Of a stretch of DNA of 64,000 nt, positions 19,741-33,700 are shown piece by piece. Positions within the stretch are counted from its first letter, which is position 1; the number at the start of each line of letters is the position of its first letter. The notes under the pieces are model-generated. The model ran no database searches. It was not told where the DNA came from and saw nothing but the letters and a program-made list of their open reading frames with translations. A program made the position numbers and the translations under genes. Location: positions 17,054,615 to 17,118,614 of the forward strand of contig CM046868.1 of NCBI GenBank assembly GCA_025617745.1, written 5' to 3'. The stretch is from Heliocidaris erythrogramma (taxonomy: Eukaryota > Echinodermata > Echinoidea > Camarodonta > Echinometridae).

Positions 19741-22380
19741 GTTGCCAAGGTGGCAACCAAGCTGAATTTACTTCAATACCCATCTAGAACACAAATCAAC
19801 AAAAAAACCTTGTACTTAACAACTTTTCCAGGTCATGTACATGGTATATGACGCGTACCGTCTACTGGACTATAGTCTCGTCCAAAGAATTCGAGAAGAA
19901 AGCAGACAAAACAACACAAACAAAGGGAGCGGAAAATTTGCTGCACGAGGAGAAAACTAAATGTTGTTGACAGCCTCTGAGCCTGGAAGTACCGTACATT
20001 TTCACACTTTTTATTTTATTTTTTTTTAATTTATGAACAAGATGTGAATAATGCTCAGCATAAATAGAAGCCGTAAATAAGGCTAGTTTCAGAAAGCACG
20101 TGACAAAAGATCCGGGAGAAATGAACAACTTGTTGGGAAAAACTTCAACTAGCGCACCACAGACCCCCAATGTAACCAATAATTTGGTCAACCCTGCCCA
20201 ACTCGTGTTGGGTAATGACTTTGTTTGACCAATAGGCGTTTTTTTTAACCAACAAATTAGAGAAGTGATTGCCCAACGATATTTTTACCCAACAAACTTG
20301 CAGTGTATGTCCTTTTTCTGGGTGTTTTTTTTCTATTGCCTCTCAAATGTCGGCCTCTTCCCAAATGCTGATAAGGGCGTCTACCTCTTTGCTCCAGCCC
20401 CGTCTCTTTTTAGCCTTGCCATTGCCATTGCCATTGTTGGCGTTGTCATCGGCACCGCATATAGACATATTAACAGTTAGATCTCAGTTGTATCGACTTC
20501 TCCTGGTAACTTTCACCAATAGATCCTGGGGTGCATTTATTGCAGGTCTACCCCTCAATATGTCATGTACTTTATGATACCACGGGGAAATCTCGCAGGA
20601 TTCTACCATGGACCTACTCCATGATTCTACTCACTTGTATCCTTCTTTCACCAATTCTGCTTGATCTTAAAAATAAAAATAGCCAGCTAAATCGATGATC
20701 TGAAAAGTGAATGCAGGTAGGTACGTACACGCTGTAGTGACAGGTGATCCGATTGTGTGAAACAAGTAGTTTATTCTGTCCACATGGTCCGAAACTGCGA
20801 CTGGAACGCCACCATTCGTCCAAAGCGCCCCCCCCCCCCCCCGGTCTTGCCGAAAGAGTGCGTTGACTTTTGCTAAATATTGTTTTTGTTATTACAGGCG
20901 CGAATCCAGGATTTTGTAAGGGGGCACACTAATGCATGGCTGTCATTTTGGGGGAACTGCTTAGAGGGAGATTCGTATTTGTTTCTCCTCACCAGCCCTC
21001 TAATAGTCGCTTAGTCGTGTTGGTGTTTAGAGCGAAAATTCTCCTAAAATTGAGCTCAAACACCGCTATTCAGATTAAGGAGCCGATACCGATATCCCAA
21101 CAAAGCGCATCGATAGCTTAACACTGGTAATGGCGTCAGCACCGTTTTTAACGAAGGGAAAGAAAATTGTTTAAAACTATTTAATTATTAGTCTAGAATA
21201 TCCTTAAATTACACGAGTAGTCCGGCAATTCTAAAATAAATAATTATTTGATCTAGAGTGTGGTAAGAAACTTCACAGAAATGGATGGTCTTGACAGGAA
21301 CAGTAAGTTTAGATATGATTTCTCTCGAATTTCTCACTTGCAGCAGAAAATGGTGCGGTAGCTAATGCAGCTAGACGCCGGATCGGACGGCGTAGCGCGT
21401 ACAGGGCAAACAGCCAAATTTCAGGCCTTGGCACAGATTAGCCGTGAAGATTCATGGCTTTTATATTGTAAATGTTGATTTAGATCTCATCCTGATAAAT
21501 GATGTGGATTCTCTGGGTCTTTAACTACGGAATATCTAACGTCATTTTTATTAAATCTATCATAAAAAGAAAATTAGGTCGGAATATTTCTTCACTCCTT
21601 CAAACCCATTAAAAAGCAAAAGTAGTTCCTTTCCGTGTGCTCTAGATCGAACGTTAGACCAAATGCTGGCCTAGATCTAATATCAGGCCTATATGAACAT
21701 AATACCTCTAAACGCCTATGAAATTACACTTCGAATAGCGCCTACTGTCTTTATTTCTCATGACTTATCAGCAAAATTTCCCATAGCTAGAAACACCAAC
21801 ACCAACACCGACCGTGAAATCGGTATTTCTTAATCCCTAGGGGTATAGTGTTAGTGAATGGGAATTTGTACATGAAATTAAACACCGACGGCCGAGCTCG
21901 GTTCAGTAGACGATTATTAACAAAAAAACAAACACCGGCAACCGGAACTACGTCAAAAAAATCAGAGGTCAACACCTAACACCGACTGATTTTTTTTCAT
22001 TTCATAGTCGAAGTTAGAACACGATTTCGGGGCAAAATAGACACTAACACCAAACACCAACACCGAGCGTGAAATCACCCAATGTGGCACAGTTCGACAT
22101 GACAAAAAGAAAGGACAGGACAGAGGACGGGATAAAATCACAAAACAACACAAGAAACACAAGCCACACAGAAACACAAGCCAGCCCAAAATGAAGGGGG
22201 AAGGGGGAAGGGGGAAGGGTCTGCTAGTACACTGTATGATAATTTAAGTATACATCCCTGGGCAAGGTGTTTTGCCCACATTTGTTTTGCTTGACCCAGA
22301 TGTATAAAATGTGTACAAGGGAATGATAGTTGCAGGGCAGTAATATTACTGATGTGGTTATCCTGGGTAATTAACATCAA
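19741..22380. other. Region without supported genes
   Basis: Only short frames without motifs are seen. It includes a C run at about 20828-20842, CAGGCGCGAATCCAGGATTT at about 20897 (resembling the CAGGGGCGGATCCAGG ends of hAT-like elements elsewhere here, but with no partner end), and an ACACCAACACCG-rich stretch at about 21790-22075 whose two ends share CACCAACACCG and CGTGAAATC. Confidence 0.5.
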
Positions 22381-23860
22381 TTTATTATCTATTGTTCTGA
22401 AACTCTGATGTTTTTTTGTGCCTTACCATGGTAGCTACCTTGACAGTCTCACCCACAACCAACTTTGTGGCTACTAGGAAGCTTTCGATTATGATAGCTG
22501 AGGATCCTAGTTGACAGATAAACACCATTTTAGGCTGTACATACACTTGTTCTTTGTTTTGTGTTGAATTGTTACAGAAATATTCAATTTTTATTATACT
22601 GTTTATAAATACATCTAGTTAGATGGTTACAATTTGTTTTTGTGATGTTGAATTACAGATATATAGTATTTTCTAAGATTCAATTCCTTGGTGTGTTACC
22701 ATGGTAACAACCCTAGTGGTCACGCCCACTACCAACTTTATGTAAAATAGGAAGAACATGAGAGCTGAAGGTCCTAGCTAACAGAAAAACATGATTTAAG
22801 ATTGTGCAGACCGTTGTTTTCTATTTTGTATTGATAAATCATAGATATTTTCCACAAATATCAGCATTTTGTGGGACCGTTTCCATAGCAACTGCCCTTT
22901 TTACACGCCCATGACTTCAAATGACTCAGATTGTGGTTGGAATCAGTGGGGCAGCTTGAAATACATATATTAGAGTCCTTACCATATATTTTATGCTGCT
23001 AAATGACAAATATATGGTATTTTCTGAATTCCAGCGTTTTGTTATGTGTTACCATGGTAATGGTCCTAGTGGCCACGCCTACCACCACCTTGATGTCAAA
23101 CAAGCAAATTATGATAGCTGTGGGTCATAACTAATATAAAAACATTATCAAAGCCTGTGCAGACACCTTTTTCTTTCTATTTTGTAATGGTTATTTATAG
23201 ATTTTTTCACAAATAACAGCTTTTTGTTAGACCGTTTCCATAGCAAAAGCCTCGCAAAAGTGATTGAAATACACATAATGGGATACTTACCATATATTTT
23301 ATAGCTATTGAATTACAAAGATGCAGTATTTTCTAAGAATCCAGTATTTTTGATTTGTTACCATAGTAACGGTCCTACAGGCCACAGCCGCCACACCCAC
23401 CACCAACTGTACATCAAATATGCAGATTATGATAGCTGAGGGTCCTACCTAATAGAAAAACATACTTTAGGCTTGTGCATACCCCTTTTTGGCTATTTCA
23501 TATTTATAAGTTTAGAAAGTTGTAAAAAAATACCTGCATTTTGTGGTACCGTTTCCATAGTAACAGCCATTTTTTGACCGTGACTTTAAATGGCTCTGAT
23601 TATGGTTGCAATCGATTGGGCACCTTAAAATACATATATTAGGATGCTTACCAAGTATTTTTAGATTCGTGAATTGGAATGATATGACGACTTTTCCTAA
23701 AATTCATATTTTTCTTGATCGGCCCTGTTGGCCACACCCACCACCAACTTCTTTATGGCAAACAAGCAGATTCTGATAGCTGAGGGTCCCAGCTAACAGA
23801 AAAACATCATTTAAAATTGTGCCTAAGGGGGGGGGGGGAGGGGGGACCATGGGGCACCAT
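22381..23860 (+). repeat. About 330-bp tandem repeat with X-box-like palindromes
   Basis: About five degenerate units share GTTACCATGGTAAC, GGCCACGCCCACCACCAAC, GATAGCTGAGGGTCCTA, AGAAAAACATCATTTAA, GTGGGACCGTTTCCATAG and ACTTACCATATATTTTAT in the same order. No coding sequence. The last unit ends in a G-rich run at about 23829-23846. Confidence 0.85.
22695..23564. promoter_or_regulatory. Periodic RFX/X-box-like palindromes
   Basis: GTTACCATGGTAAC at 22695-22708 is a perfect inverted X-box. Close variants lie at 22422-22435, 22879-22892 (GTTTCCATAGCAAC), 23048-23061, 23234-23247, 23357-23370 (GTTACCATAGTAAC) and 23551-23564 (GTTTCCATAGTAAC). They match the RFX consensus GTNRCC-RGYAAC by eye; binding is inference. 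Confidence 0.35.
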
Positions 23861-26655
23861 GCATAAATTGAAATACATAAGTAAACAGGTCTTTTGCAAA
23901 GACATGAGGGCAGTTTCAATACCTTATTTTATAGCCTATAGAAATCATTTTTGGATTATGTAATACATATTTAAGAAATCTTCCATTTGACATTTTAAAA
24001 TTGTTCCTTGGAGTGTAGAAAATAGTTCATAGTAGCAAAAAATCATGTTCAGAAGAATCTTTTTCATCATATTAAGCAGGTGTTGATCTTTTGTTGGTTT
24101 GTAGCATCCTACCCTGCATAATTTTGGTACAATGTTCCCTGAAGAAAACAAATTGAAAGGTATTCAAATGTAGCATTTTTATTGTTTTAGTTTTTTAAAT
24201 ACTTATTTAGATTGCTTTCCTCATTGGAACAATAATTGCAAACTGCATTCATCAATAGCAATACTATCACACAAAATATCTCTAAATCTCTAAATATAGT
24301 AAATTGTTCTTTGAACATATTTGGTAAACTATTGCACAATTATGCAAAGAAAATTGATATTTCAATTAGGATTTTAATACCACTGGGTAGCATGCAAAGG
24401 GAATGAATGTGATCCCAGAATTTGTAAAAAAAAATGAAATGGATTTAAAAGTGTCTGATTTAAATATGTATTGTTTTGAATTTAATAACTTATATTTTAT
24501 ATGAAAAGTCATCACACAGGTAAACTACTATTACTGATTTTTAATGTTAAACTTATGAAAATTAATAAATGATCGTAATAAGATTGATATCTGTTGAATG
24601 TGTTCACTTTCATTGGCTAAGAGGATTGGATATGTGTTAGCTGGTAATAAAACATTGAAGAAATGAATGAAATATTACTGGAGGCAGTATAGGGAAAAAT
24701 TGAGAGAGTTGAAAAAAGGGAAGGAGGGCGGGTGAGAGAGAGGGGGAGGAGAGGGGGTGAGGAGATGTCAGTGAATAAATCAAATTGAGAGAGAGAGAGA
24801 GAGAGAGTGTGTGTTCCTGAAAAGGGGTCTTTTGATAGCCAGAAGGGCATTAGTTCACTTCAACAGAGTTAAAGCCCTTCTGGCTCCAAACAGACAGAGG
24901 ACAGTTGCAGAGAGGTTTTGGGAAGGAATAAGATATCCAGGTAGATATGTTTGAAGAGAACAGAAGTTTGAGGAAGGAAGGAGAGAGAGTTAGAGAAAGG
25001 GAGGGAGAAAGAGAGAGGAAGGGGAGATGGAAGGAAGGATGGAGTCGGGGAGGGAGGGAGGGGGAGATGGAAGGAAGGATGGAGTCGGGGAGGGAGGGAG
25101 GGGGAGATTGAGAGAGAGAGAGAGATGCCAAGTAAATATAAACGAAGTAGGCCTAAACCCAAATTTTCGTAGAAAGTTAGAGAAACGTAATTGATGGTTA
25201 CAGGGAGAGGGAGTTGAGAGAGAGAGAGAGAGAGAGAGACCAGTTAATATAATTATTTAACAAGTTCGGATAAGAAAGGAAAAGACACAGACCGGTAGCT
25301 GCAAGGCTGCGAAGGAGATGATGGGTAAAGACACATGGGTAAGTTAAGAAAAAGTTAGTGGAGGTGTTGAAGAAAGACGGCTATAGCGGCAGGAAAGGGG
25401 GATTGGAAAAGAAGAGTAGAAAACTGCGATAATGAAAATTAATCAAAAAATAAAGGGTGAAGAAACAAGTGAGAAATGGAATGTTTCATGTATTATGTAC
25501 AGTATTTTTATTTTTGTTCATTGAACTTCATTAACATATCCGGCAATATTTTGTTCGAATAATTGTATCATCAATAATCAGAAAGTTATAATAACAGTAA
25601 CACATGACAAAACAGAACAATTTATCCTAAGTATAGCATTCGAAACATTAAACTATTGTGTTTCTGTTTTAATGTTTTCTTTTTTGTAGGGGGAATTAAC
25701 ATCTAATTAACCACAATAAACATGCATATCATTACTTTGGTTCATACAAGGGTGAAAATTATACTAACACTATAACTGTGCCGTGTGAAACCTTTTTATA
25801 ATTATGAAACTGCAGAAGTTATGATATCAACAGGATGTATACGCCCTTATATTTCCTGTGCCGAATGGTGGGATTAAACAGATTAAGATATGAGGGTCAC
25901 CTTCCCGTAGAAAAGGGCACTCGCGTACCCCCCCCCCCCCCCCGAAAAAAGGGGTAAAAGCAACAACACCCAAAAAAAGAAGAAGAAGAAGAAAATTGCT
26001 AAAACAAAGGATCTATATAGATCCATGCATGCATGTTTCTTTGTTTTTTGTTTGGTGTTACTCTGATTATGATAAAATTATTTAGATTCGCTAGAAACAA
26101 ATTATCAACAGATCAATGCATGTCGGTACAAGGTCACATAATTAAATGATCCTTTAAATAACTGATATTTCAATTTGAAAGAAAAATGATCGCCGGTTGG
26201 GGAAAAGATTACAAAATCTAGAAATGTAAAAAGACAGGCAATTTGAAACTATGATTTCATTAAAGGAGATATCTAATGAGTCCATCATTAGTAAAGAAAT
26301 TAAACTGCCCCAAATATGGAAATGAAAAACTCTTTATAGACACATTTAGAGAAACCAGAGATGCCAAATAACGATTACGCCTTTTCAGCTTAAAATTAAT
26401 AGGGTATGTTTTGTAAACAAGTGTTTGTGATTCACGCCTGTCCAGAAAAAATAAAGATTATGATCTTCTTGAGTCGAAATGGGTGTTAAATGATATCATG
26501 TATAGTGTTGCTTGCCCATTCACAATCAATTCAATTCATATCGTACGTGCTTCTTGAAAATTATATATTTGAATATCTTGACTTGGAAGAAAAAATGTTT
26601 GTTTGTATACGCATAATTACTTGGTTATTGAAGACGTCGTTTTCTGGGATACAAA
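23861..26655. other. Region upstream of the discoidin gene, no gene seen
   Basis: AT-rich DNA to 24600, then a purine-rich GA block (24700-25240) with GAGAGA runs and a 51-bp-type duplication of GGGGAGATGGAAGGAAGGAT at about 25021 and 25070; a C run at about 25929-25943. The leucine/serine-rich minus-strand frames are translations of the GA block. The promoter and any non-coding first exon of the discoidin gene may lie here, but no TATA box or start site can be assigned. Confidence 0.5.
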
Positions 26656-26713
26656 ATGGATTATCATTCAGCGATCTACCTTATGATCTTTCTTGGTGTA
26701 CTCAAATGTACTG
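26656..26713 (+). CDS. Discoidin gene exon 1 (signal peptide)
   Basis: ATG in good context (A at -3, G at +4) encodes MDYHSAIYLMIFLGVLKCT, a short N-region and a hydrophobic core, then G before the donor GTGAGT (26714). The single overhanging base plus CT of exon 2 gives Ala. The phase agreement with exon 2 is the main support, because the exon is short. Confidence 0.7.
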
Positions 26714-27164
26714 GTGAGTTTAGTTGTTTTAAATTATGAATGTAGAGAGCATGAACATGAAAATTAGAAATGCATCGTAAAATCTTTAATTGTTATCACT
26801 ATACGCTTGTATCATGTGTATTAACATACAGTTGCTTTGGGGTAGATAATCTTATACGAATGCTCTCTCTTTATCATCATTTTCTAATCATCATGATCAA
26901 TGATTATTACTGTTAAAATTATTATCATTATTATTATCATTATTATCATCATCATCATTAGTAGTAGTAGTAGTAGAAGAAGAAGTAGTAGTATATTATT
27001 AATATATTATCATTATCATTGTTATTATTATTAGTAGAAGTAGTAGTTGTAGTAGTAGTAGTAGTAGTAGTAGTAGTATTGTAATAATAATATTATTAAT
27101 ATATTATTATTATTATTGTTACTATTAATGCTATTATTACTAGTACTACCATAAATTATTACTA

Positions 27165-27215
<51 letters not shown>

Positions 27216-27760
27216 TACTACTTCTACTACGACTATTACTACTACTACTATTATTAATACTTATACTTAATCTATGGAAGTCGACATTCTCCTTCCCCAT
27301 TTCATATTGTCGCATGCTTATACTTATTTTCATTCTTATTTCCTTATGCCATTCTTAATGTATACTAAAAATACTTAGGAATTCAAAGGTTATTGAAGAA
27401 CGTGTACCGAAATCATCTGAGAGTTAAGTTCGGAAGAACGGAAGCAGCAAGTTACTCCAATCTGTCAGTAACGATCAATTTAATTAGTTATCTTTAACAT
27501 CATGATGAAAATCATTTTCCTTCTCAAATAAGAACCTTTATTTTCTTTGTCCTCATTGACCAGGGGCGGATCCAGGATTGAGCAGTGGCGGCACCAGGAT
27601 TTTTAAAGTGAGGGGGGGGGGGCAAGTGGGGGGCAAAAGAAACTGTTGGGGGGCAGGGCGGATGCAGGATTGAGTAAAAGAGGGGGTACAAAAATGAAAG
27701 TTTGTCAAAACGTAGACCCGTATTTTTTTGGTCTCGCCAGCTTCTCAAAAAGTCGCTCAG

Positions 27761-27794
<34 letters not shown>

Positions 27795-30700
27795 GTAGGG
27801 ACAAAAAAAAATTTCGCCGAACTTCCAAAATACGCTCAGTAAAGGGGTTATGGGTCCCAGTTTCCCTCCGTAATTCCCTGACAACCAAAAAAAAAAAAAA
27901 CGCCAAGAAAGACGGCGCCAACTAAAAAAAAAAACAGGCGCCAAAAAGGGGGGTCCGGACCCCCGCGACCCCCCCCCCCCCCCTCTGGATCCGCCTATGG
28001 GGGCAAGGGCGGACAAAAAAAAAATTTCCACCCTTTATTTTTTTTCACTCCGAAAATTATTGGGGGGGGGCAACTGGGGGGGGGGGGCAAAGCTTCTGAC
28101 TGGGGGGGGGGGGCAAATGCCCCCCCCCCCCCCATGCCCCCCCCCCCGGTGCCGCCACTGGGATTGAGTAAAAGAGGGGCACAAAAATGTTTGTCAAAAT
28201 GTAGTCCCGTATTTTTTTGGTCTCGTCAGCTTCTCCAAAAGTCGTTCGGTGGGGGGGGGGGGGGGGGTAGGGACAAAAAAAATAATTCGCCAAACCTTCA
28301 AAAACCGGTCTGTAAGGGGTTATGGGGGCCTAGTTTCCCTCCGTAATTCCCTGACAAGCAAAAAAAATCGAGAAAATGGCGGATCGTCTATGGTCAAAAT
28401 TCATACTTCTCTTCCAAAAGGGGGGGGGCACGGGCCGGCTGTGGATCCGCCACTGCTCAATGACTCGCCGCTTGATAAACAAGCGAACTAAATTGTTTTT
28501 AGAATTGTTTTAGAATAGCGAGAATAAGAGACCTCATCCTCAACCAGCGGATGTTGTTGTATGTAGCTAGGGCCTTTGAGAGATATTTATACGATAAATA
28601 TTGTGTCTTTCTTTATTCTTTTGTATATCTACAACAGAAATTTGCTTATGTTTTTTGTTCTCAAAGGAATCACTTTATAGTATTTTCTCCCGTCTCTCTC
28701 CCGTCTCTCTCTCTGTTTCTCTCTCTTTCTCTATCTCCTTCCCCCTCTCTCCCTCTCTCCCTCCCTCTCCCCTCTCTCTATACTTCCTCCCCTCTCTCTT
28801 CGAATTTGTTTATCTGTTTATGAACTTGAAACATTAACGGCCAATGTACCATTGTGATGTTGTCTGCTTTAAACTTTTCATTTTAGTCTTGAAACGAGAA
28901 AAAGATTACTCATCAAATTCAAAGCCTTCAGTAGGAAAAAAAAGAAGATATAGTTGATAGGTATAGGTATAGGTTCATTTATTGTCCAATTTTTGTATGG
29001 AAATTCGTTGTATTTACATGGTAAAGGTTACAAACATAAACATAAATACATAAATACATCTATGCGTCAATAAACAAAAATAAATACATGTACATGCGTC
29101 GATAATGTTTTATAACTTTAATAGAGGTGATCAATTTCAATATGATCTAAAATTAATTTCTGAACACGTTGTAAATAATACTTACGAACGGAATAAACTT
29201 CTTCGCCCTTCAAATCGAAATGGACACCCCCTCCTTCTTCTGACCCGTGACTTTAGGGCGCATTCCCATTTCTTGACCCCTCTACCCAATCTCATTTTGC
29301 ATCGTTCACCATAAACATACATGGTATTAAATATCCCAACATAACAATATATATTACATGAACCATATTAATTACAATGACCAGTACATTTAACACGCCG
29401 GGATTTAATGTTTTATGATAAAAGTAGTTGCTTCTTCCATAACGAGGATTTATCTATATACTTCCTCGCCTCCCGCCCAGCATTGACCTGTAAAAATTAT
29501 CTAGGTTATTCGGTTTATTCATACACTTCAGAGACACGACTTAATTTCTTGAAATACGCGTTGAAATTTGTCAAAAAGGTTATGGGAAGCAGGATGGTTT
29601 AATAGGAACCATGGTACATGTATTTAACTGAATTTAACTTAGTTTATTCCTCTTTAATGATAACACCTGTTATTCTACTTTTACTGCGATACAAGTAGAA
29701 TTCTCAATATTATTGAATTGAATTGAATTGAATTGTGATGGTTTATTAAAAAACAAGACTTGCAGGTAAAAATCATAATGAAAACATCATCAAAACAAAA
29801 GTAACATAGGCTTGAACTCCTATTGCACCCTTCGAATGTTTCTGAAATGTTTTTTTAAAGAAATATTGCACAATTATGTTAATGTTTGTAATCATCATTA
29901 CCATCAGCATCAATCATAATCATCATAATCATCATCATCATCATCAAGACGTACATTAGTTTTCCCTCATTAAACCTGGATACTTTTTTAAAATCCTAGG
30001 CTATGGTATTTTCCTTACATTAAAATAAATTTGTAAACAACTCAACAACTTTCACGACCATGCCAACCCAACCCCCCCCCCAAAAAAAAAGCCCCAAACT
30101 AGGTATAACTTTAACATGATTATATTGTTCATCTAAATTTAATATTACTCATCTGGTTATAACTATTCAACAATGATAATTTTTCTCAACAGAAATATGG
30201 ACGTTTTATTAATAGACTCAAATAAACACTTCAGTTTATTTAAAGGACAAGTAACCCCACGTGATATTCTAGATGCACCTATTGTCTGCTACGTCTTTCC
30301 ATGGAGGCTGCCATTTTGTGCATGACACGGATCATTAGGTACCATATGCATTGATAATAGCCTACCTTTACAACAGATACGTCGCTTTGTTCTGATTGTA
30401 TTACGATTGTTATTGGCCATGGGCCTAGATAATTGACGACCCATGAGTTCTAATAGCCATCCTGTAAAGCAGATTCCTCGCTTTGTTTTGGTATTGTTTA
30501 CGATTGTCTCCGTCCTTGACGTCAATTCTCAGTCCTTGACGTATATTTTTTATGAAGTATATTTTTTATGAACAAATTAAGACCTTTTAAAAAATATATA
30601 AAACTAAACTTACATTTCAGAATATGTGACTTTATCTAATATATATTTGTCCTCTAAAAATCAATTACAAAGTTAACGATGAAGGAAATTTTACTTGGGA

Positions 30701-33700
30701 TGAAAAATATGTTCGTGTACACATAAAGTAATGGCAGCCCCCTTATTATTGCTAGCAGACGATAACTTGGCTGGAAAATAGTGATTTATATCTATATCCT
30801 GTGTTTTTACATGAAATTGCATGTATCAAATAAGAGGCATATACTACACCATTCAAAATAAGCTAATTCATACGCTGAGGTTAATTTCCCTTTAAAGACA
30901 ATGTAAAAAATGTTGAAAAGCACATAAATTCAGGTTTGTTTGTTTGTTTTTGAAGCTCATCCAATGAATACATCAGCATGGATGGGATCATTATATAATG
31001 GTATTCTAGATTCATCCATCACCGCATCATCCTGCTTAGATGCTTACTCATGCGTGACGAGATCTCGACTGAATACCTTGGCAACCAAAATGTATCGAGG
31101 GGCGTGGCTTCCTCGATTCGCCGACGAGCATCAGTGGATTCAAGTATGAATGGTTACCACTTATACTCAAGCATAAATTTGTAGAGTCAATAACCAATGA
31201 CTGAGGTGATAGCCTGCAGGACTATTTTACTGATTGATTGATTGATTGGTTAATTTAAATATAGGCCAGTAAAAACGTACTAACTTTAGTCCAAATTCAA
31301 GTGGGTAGATTTAGTCCACTGATTTATAGAATAAAGTGTCAATATCATCGTCCCACTACTATAGTTCTGTAAATAAATGAACAAACTAAAATAACGGAAA
31401 CGTTAAAATAATTCTAAAGTTCTACCTTTATCATTGGATTAATTTCGTTTATGCATTTTGTTAGAGAATTATAGTAATTTGTACAGAATTTTTTAAAAGG
31501 GGGCAATTAATTCCGAAGGTTCATAATTCCGAAACAACAAAATAACAGGGGGTCGGTGGCGGATTTAGGATGGGGCACTTCCGGCCAAAGTCCCCCCGTT
31601 TTTGAAAGAAAAGTGTTCATTGTGCCCCCATTTGAACTGATAAGTCCTTTTTTTGGTGTCAGATATACTTTGAGGAAAACTGGACCCAGAAAAGTGATAA
31701 CCTTTATTTATAGTAGTTACATTTTGTTGCATTACCCAAAAGGTTTGTAATTCTGAATTTGAATTAAGGTTCGTATTTCAGAAAATGAAAAAGGGTTCGT
31801 CATTCCGAAAAGTGATGCAGAGTTCTTATTACATTTAAGGAACCTTCATAATTATGTACCTTGGCCTAAAGAACCCTATTTCATTTTCGGAATTCCGACC
31901 GCTATATCATTTTCGGAATTACGACCCCTCTATCATTTTCGGAATTACGAACCCTATATCATTTTTGGTATTATGTACCCTAATTCATTTTCGTAATCAC
32001 GAACCTTCAGGATTTTCTTTTTCATTTTCTCCTCTTGTCTTACATTACAATCATCGTCTTCTCCGTTGTGACGTCATCATCTGTCTGCAGATTGATTTCA
32101 CGGGTAAATATCAGGTGATAGGCGTCATTACACAGGGGGAAGATCGAGGTCGTGGTTTTGTGACGTCATATCTAATATCTTACAGCACTGACGGTTTGAC
32201 TTGGATACCGGTTTTTAGTCTTCAACAAGGACGGGTAAATCTTATTGAAGTTAATAAACTCTCAAGGATATTCATAGTTCATAGGTATACACAGTTTCAC
32301 ATTTCCGACAATGATAGGGAACAACCCAGACACACACTAGTGACACAACTGTCTTTCTCAGAAGGTTTTGTAAAGTTGTTAATGTTGGCTTATCAAAGCT
32401 TCTACAATCTACATTATTCTTCATATCGTTATCGTTTGATTTATTTTTTGATTTATTTATTTAAACACGGTATAAGCCCAATTCAGCTACTTGGCTGGTT
32501 TACAATGGGGCCGTGTATCAATAAAATACAATGAAAAATAAATATAAATACAAGTATTAAAACAACAATTACATGCATAAAATAATATATACAGAAATCA
32601 TCAGTCTTAGAAAAATATTACAAAACATATCAAAATGAAAGAGTTCAGCATAAAGGTATAAAAATTGAAATATATAAACATATTTTAAAGATATGTAATA
32701 TGAAATATGAAAAATAAAATACGATAAAGTAATGTGAAATGACACAAAATATATAATTTGGTTATTTTAAAAATAATAAAATCTATCACGTATTTAATGT
32801 CTCGATAAAATTAGGCAAAGAGAAACTATTGCACAAAACAAATTAAAACAGAGTAAAAAGTTAAAGGAATAAAATCACAAACAAGGTAAGTTTTTGGTGT
32901 CTCAAAATTTATATTAGTTTTATATTAGTTTATTAGTTTACCTTTCCATTCCACAACCGTAAGATGTGATAGTATTTTATTTCCGAAATGCAAAAAGAAA
33001 TGAAAAGAGAAAAGAAATCATTCTGTAGTTCGACAAATTGTACGTTACAGCATCATAAAAAGTTTATTTACTGATTGCTCTTTATTTAGCAAAACTGTAT
33101 TTTAACAAATTAAGGAGAAGCAATATTCTCATATACCAGTTTAGATTTAAAATCACCTATATGAGGGGCGCTTTGAATCTCCTCTGAAAGTGAGTTCCAT
33201 ATTTGGGCGCCTCTATACATAAATGTGCGTTTGCCTGATTTAGTTTTTGGACGACTGATATCAACACAAAGCTTGCTTTGTCGCGTATCATAGATATGTT
33301 TTATGTGTAAAATTTTCTCACTTAGATAAGGCGGCACTTGGTTTGTCATAACCTTATACATCATTACAGCAATATTATACTTTCTCCTCTCGGCGAGCGA
33401 TTCCCAATTCAAAAGATCTAGGTTTTCTTTTCCTGATGATAGCCAAGATGTATTATTGATGAGGCGGGCACTTCGGTTTTGAATTCCTTGAAGTGTGTCT
33501 AGCAATGTTTTCCCACAATTTCCCCAAACAACATCACAATAAAATAGGTGGGATGACACTAATGCATTGTATACCATTTTCAGTGTCTCGTTATTTACTA
33601 GACCCCTTATGCATTTTAGCATATGTAATCCTGAATTAGTTTTCTTTTGCAAGTTCCTGATATGTTCACGCCAAGTAAGGTTTTCATCTATTATCACACC

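Larger units (their letters stand above)
27561..28455. mobile_element. Outer hAT-like non-autonomous element of a nested set
   Basis: The ends are CAGGGGCGGATCCAGGATTG at 27561 and, inverted, CTGTGGATCCGCCACTG ending at 28455. It is flanked by CTCATTGAC (27552-27560) and CTCAATGAC (28456-28464), a target duplication with one mismatch. CAG ends and about 8-bp duplications are hAT traits. No transposase. Confidence 0.75.

Noticed and set aside
21787..22080. ACACCAACACCG-flanked stretch as a transposon
   Set aside because: Ends are direct rather than inverted simple-sequence words and no target duplication is visible.
24850..25162. Leu/Ser/Pro-rich minus-strand frames
   Set aside because: They are the translation of a GA/CT-rich low-complexity block.
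27031..27333. Ser/Tyr homopolymer frame on the minus strand
   Set aside because: Product of ACT/TAG trinucleotide repeats.
31854..32534. 226-residue open frame
   Set aside because: Only 32091-32234 has discoidin content; the rest reads through minisatellite, intron and LINE tail. It was annotated as an exon only.
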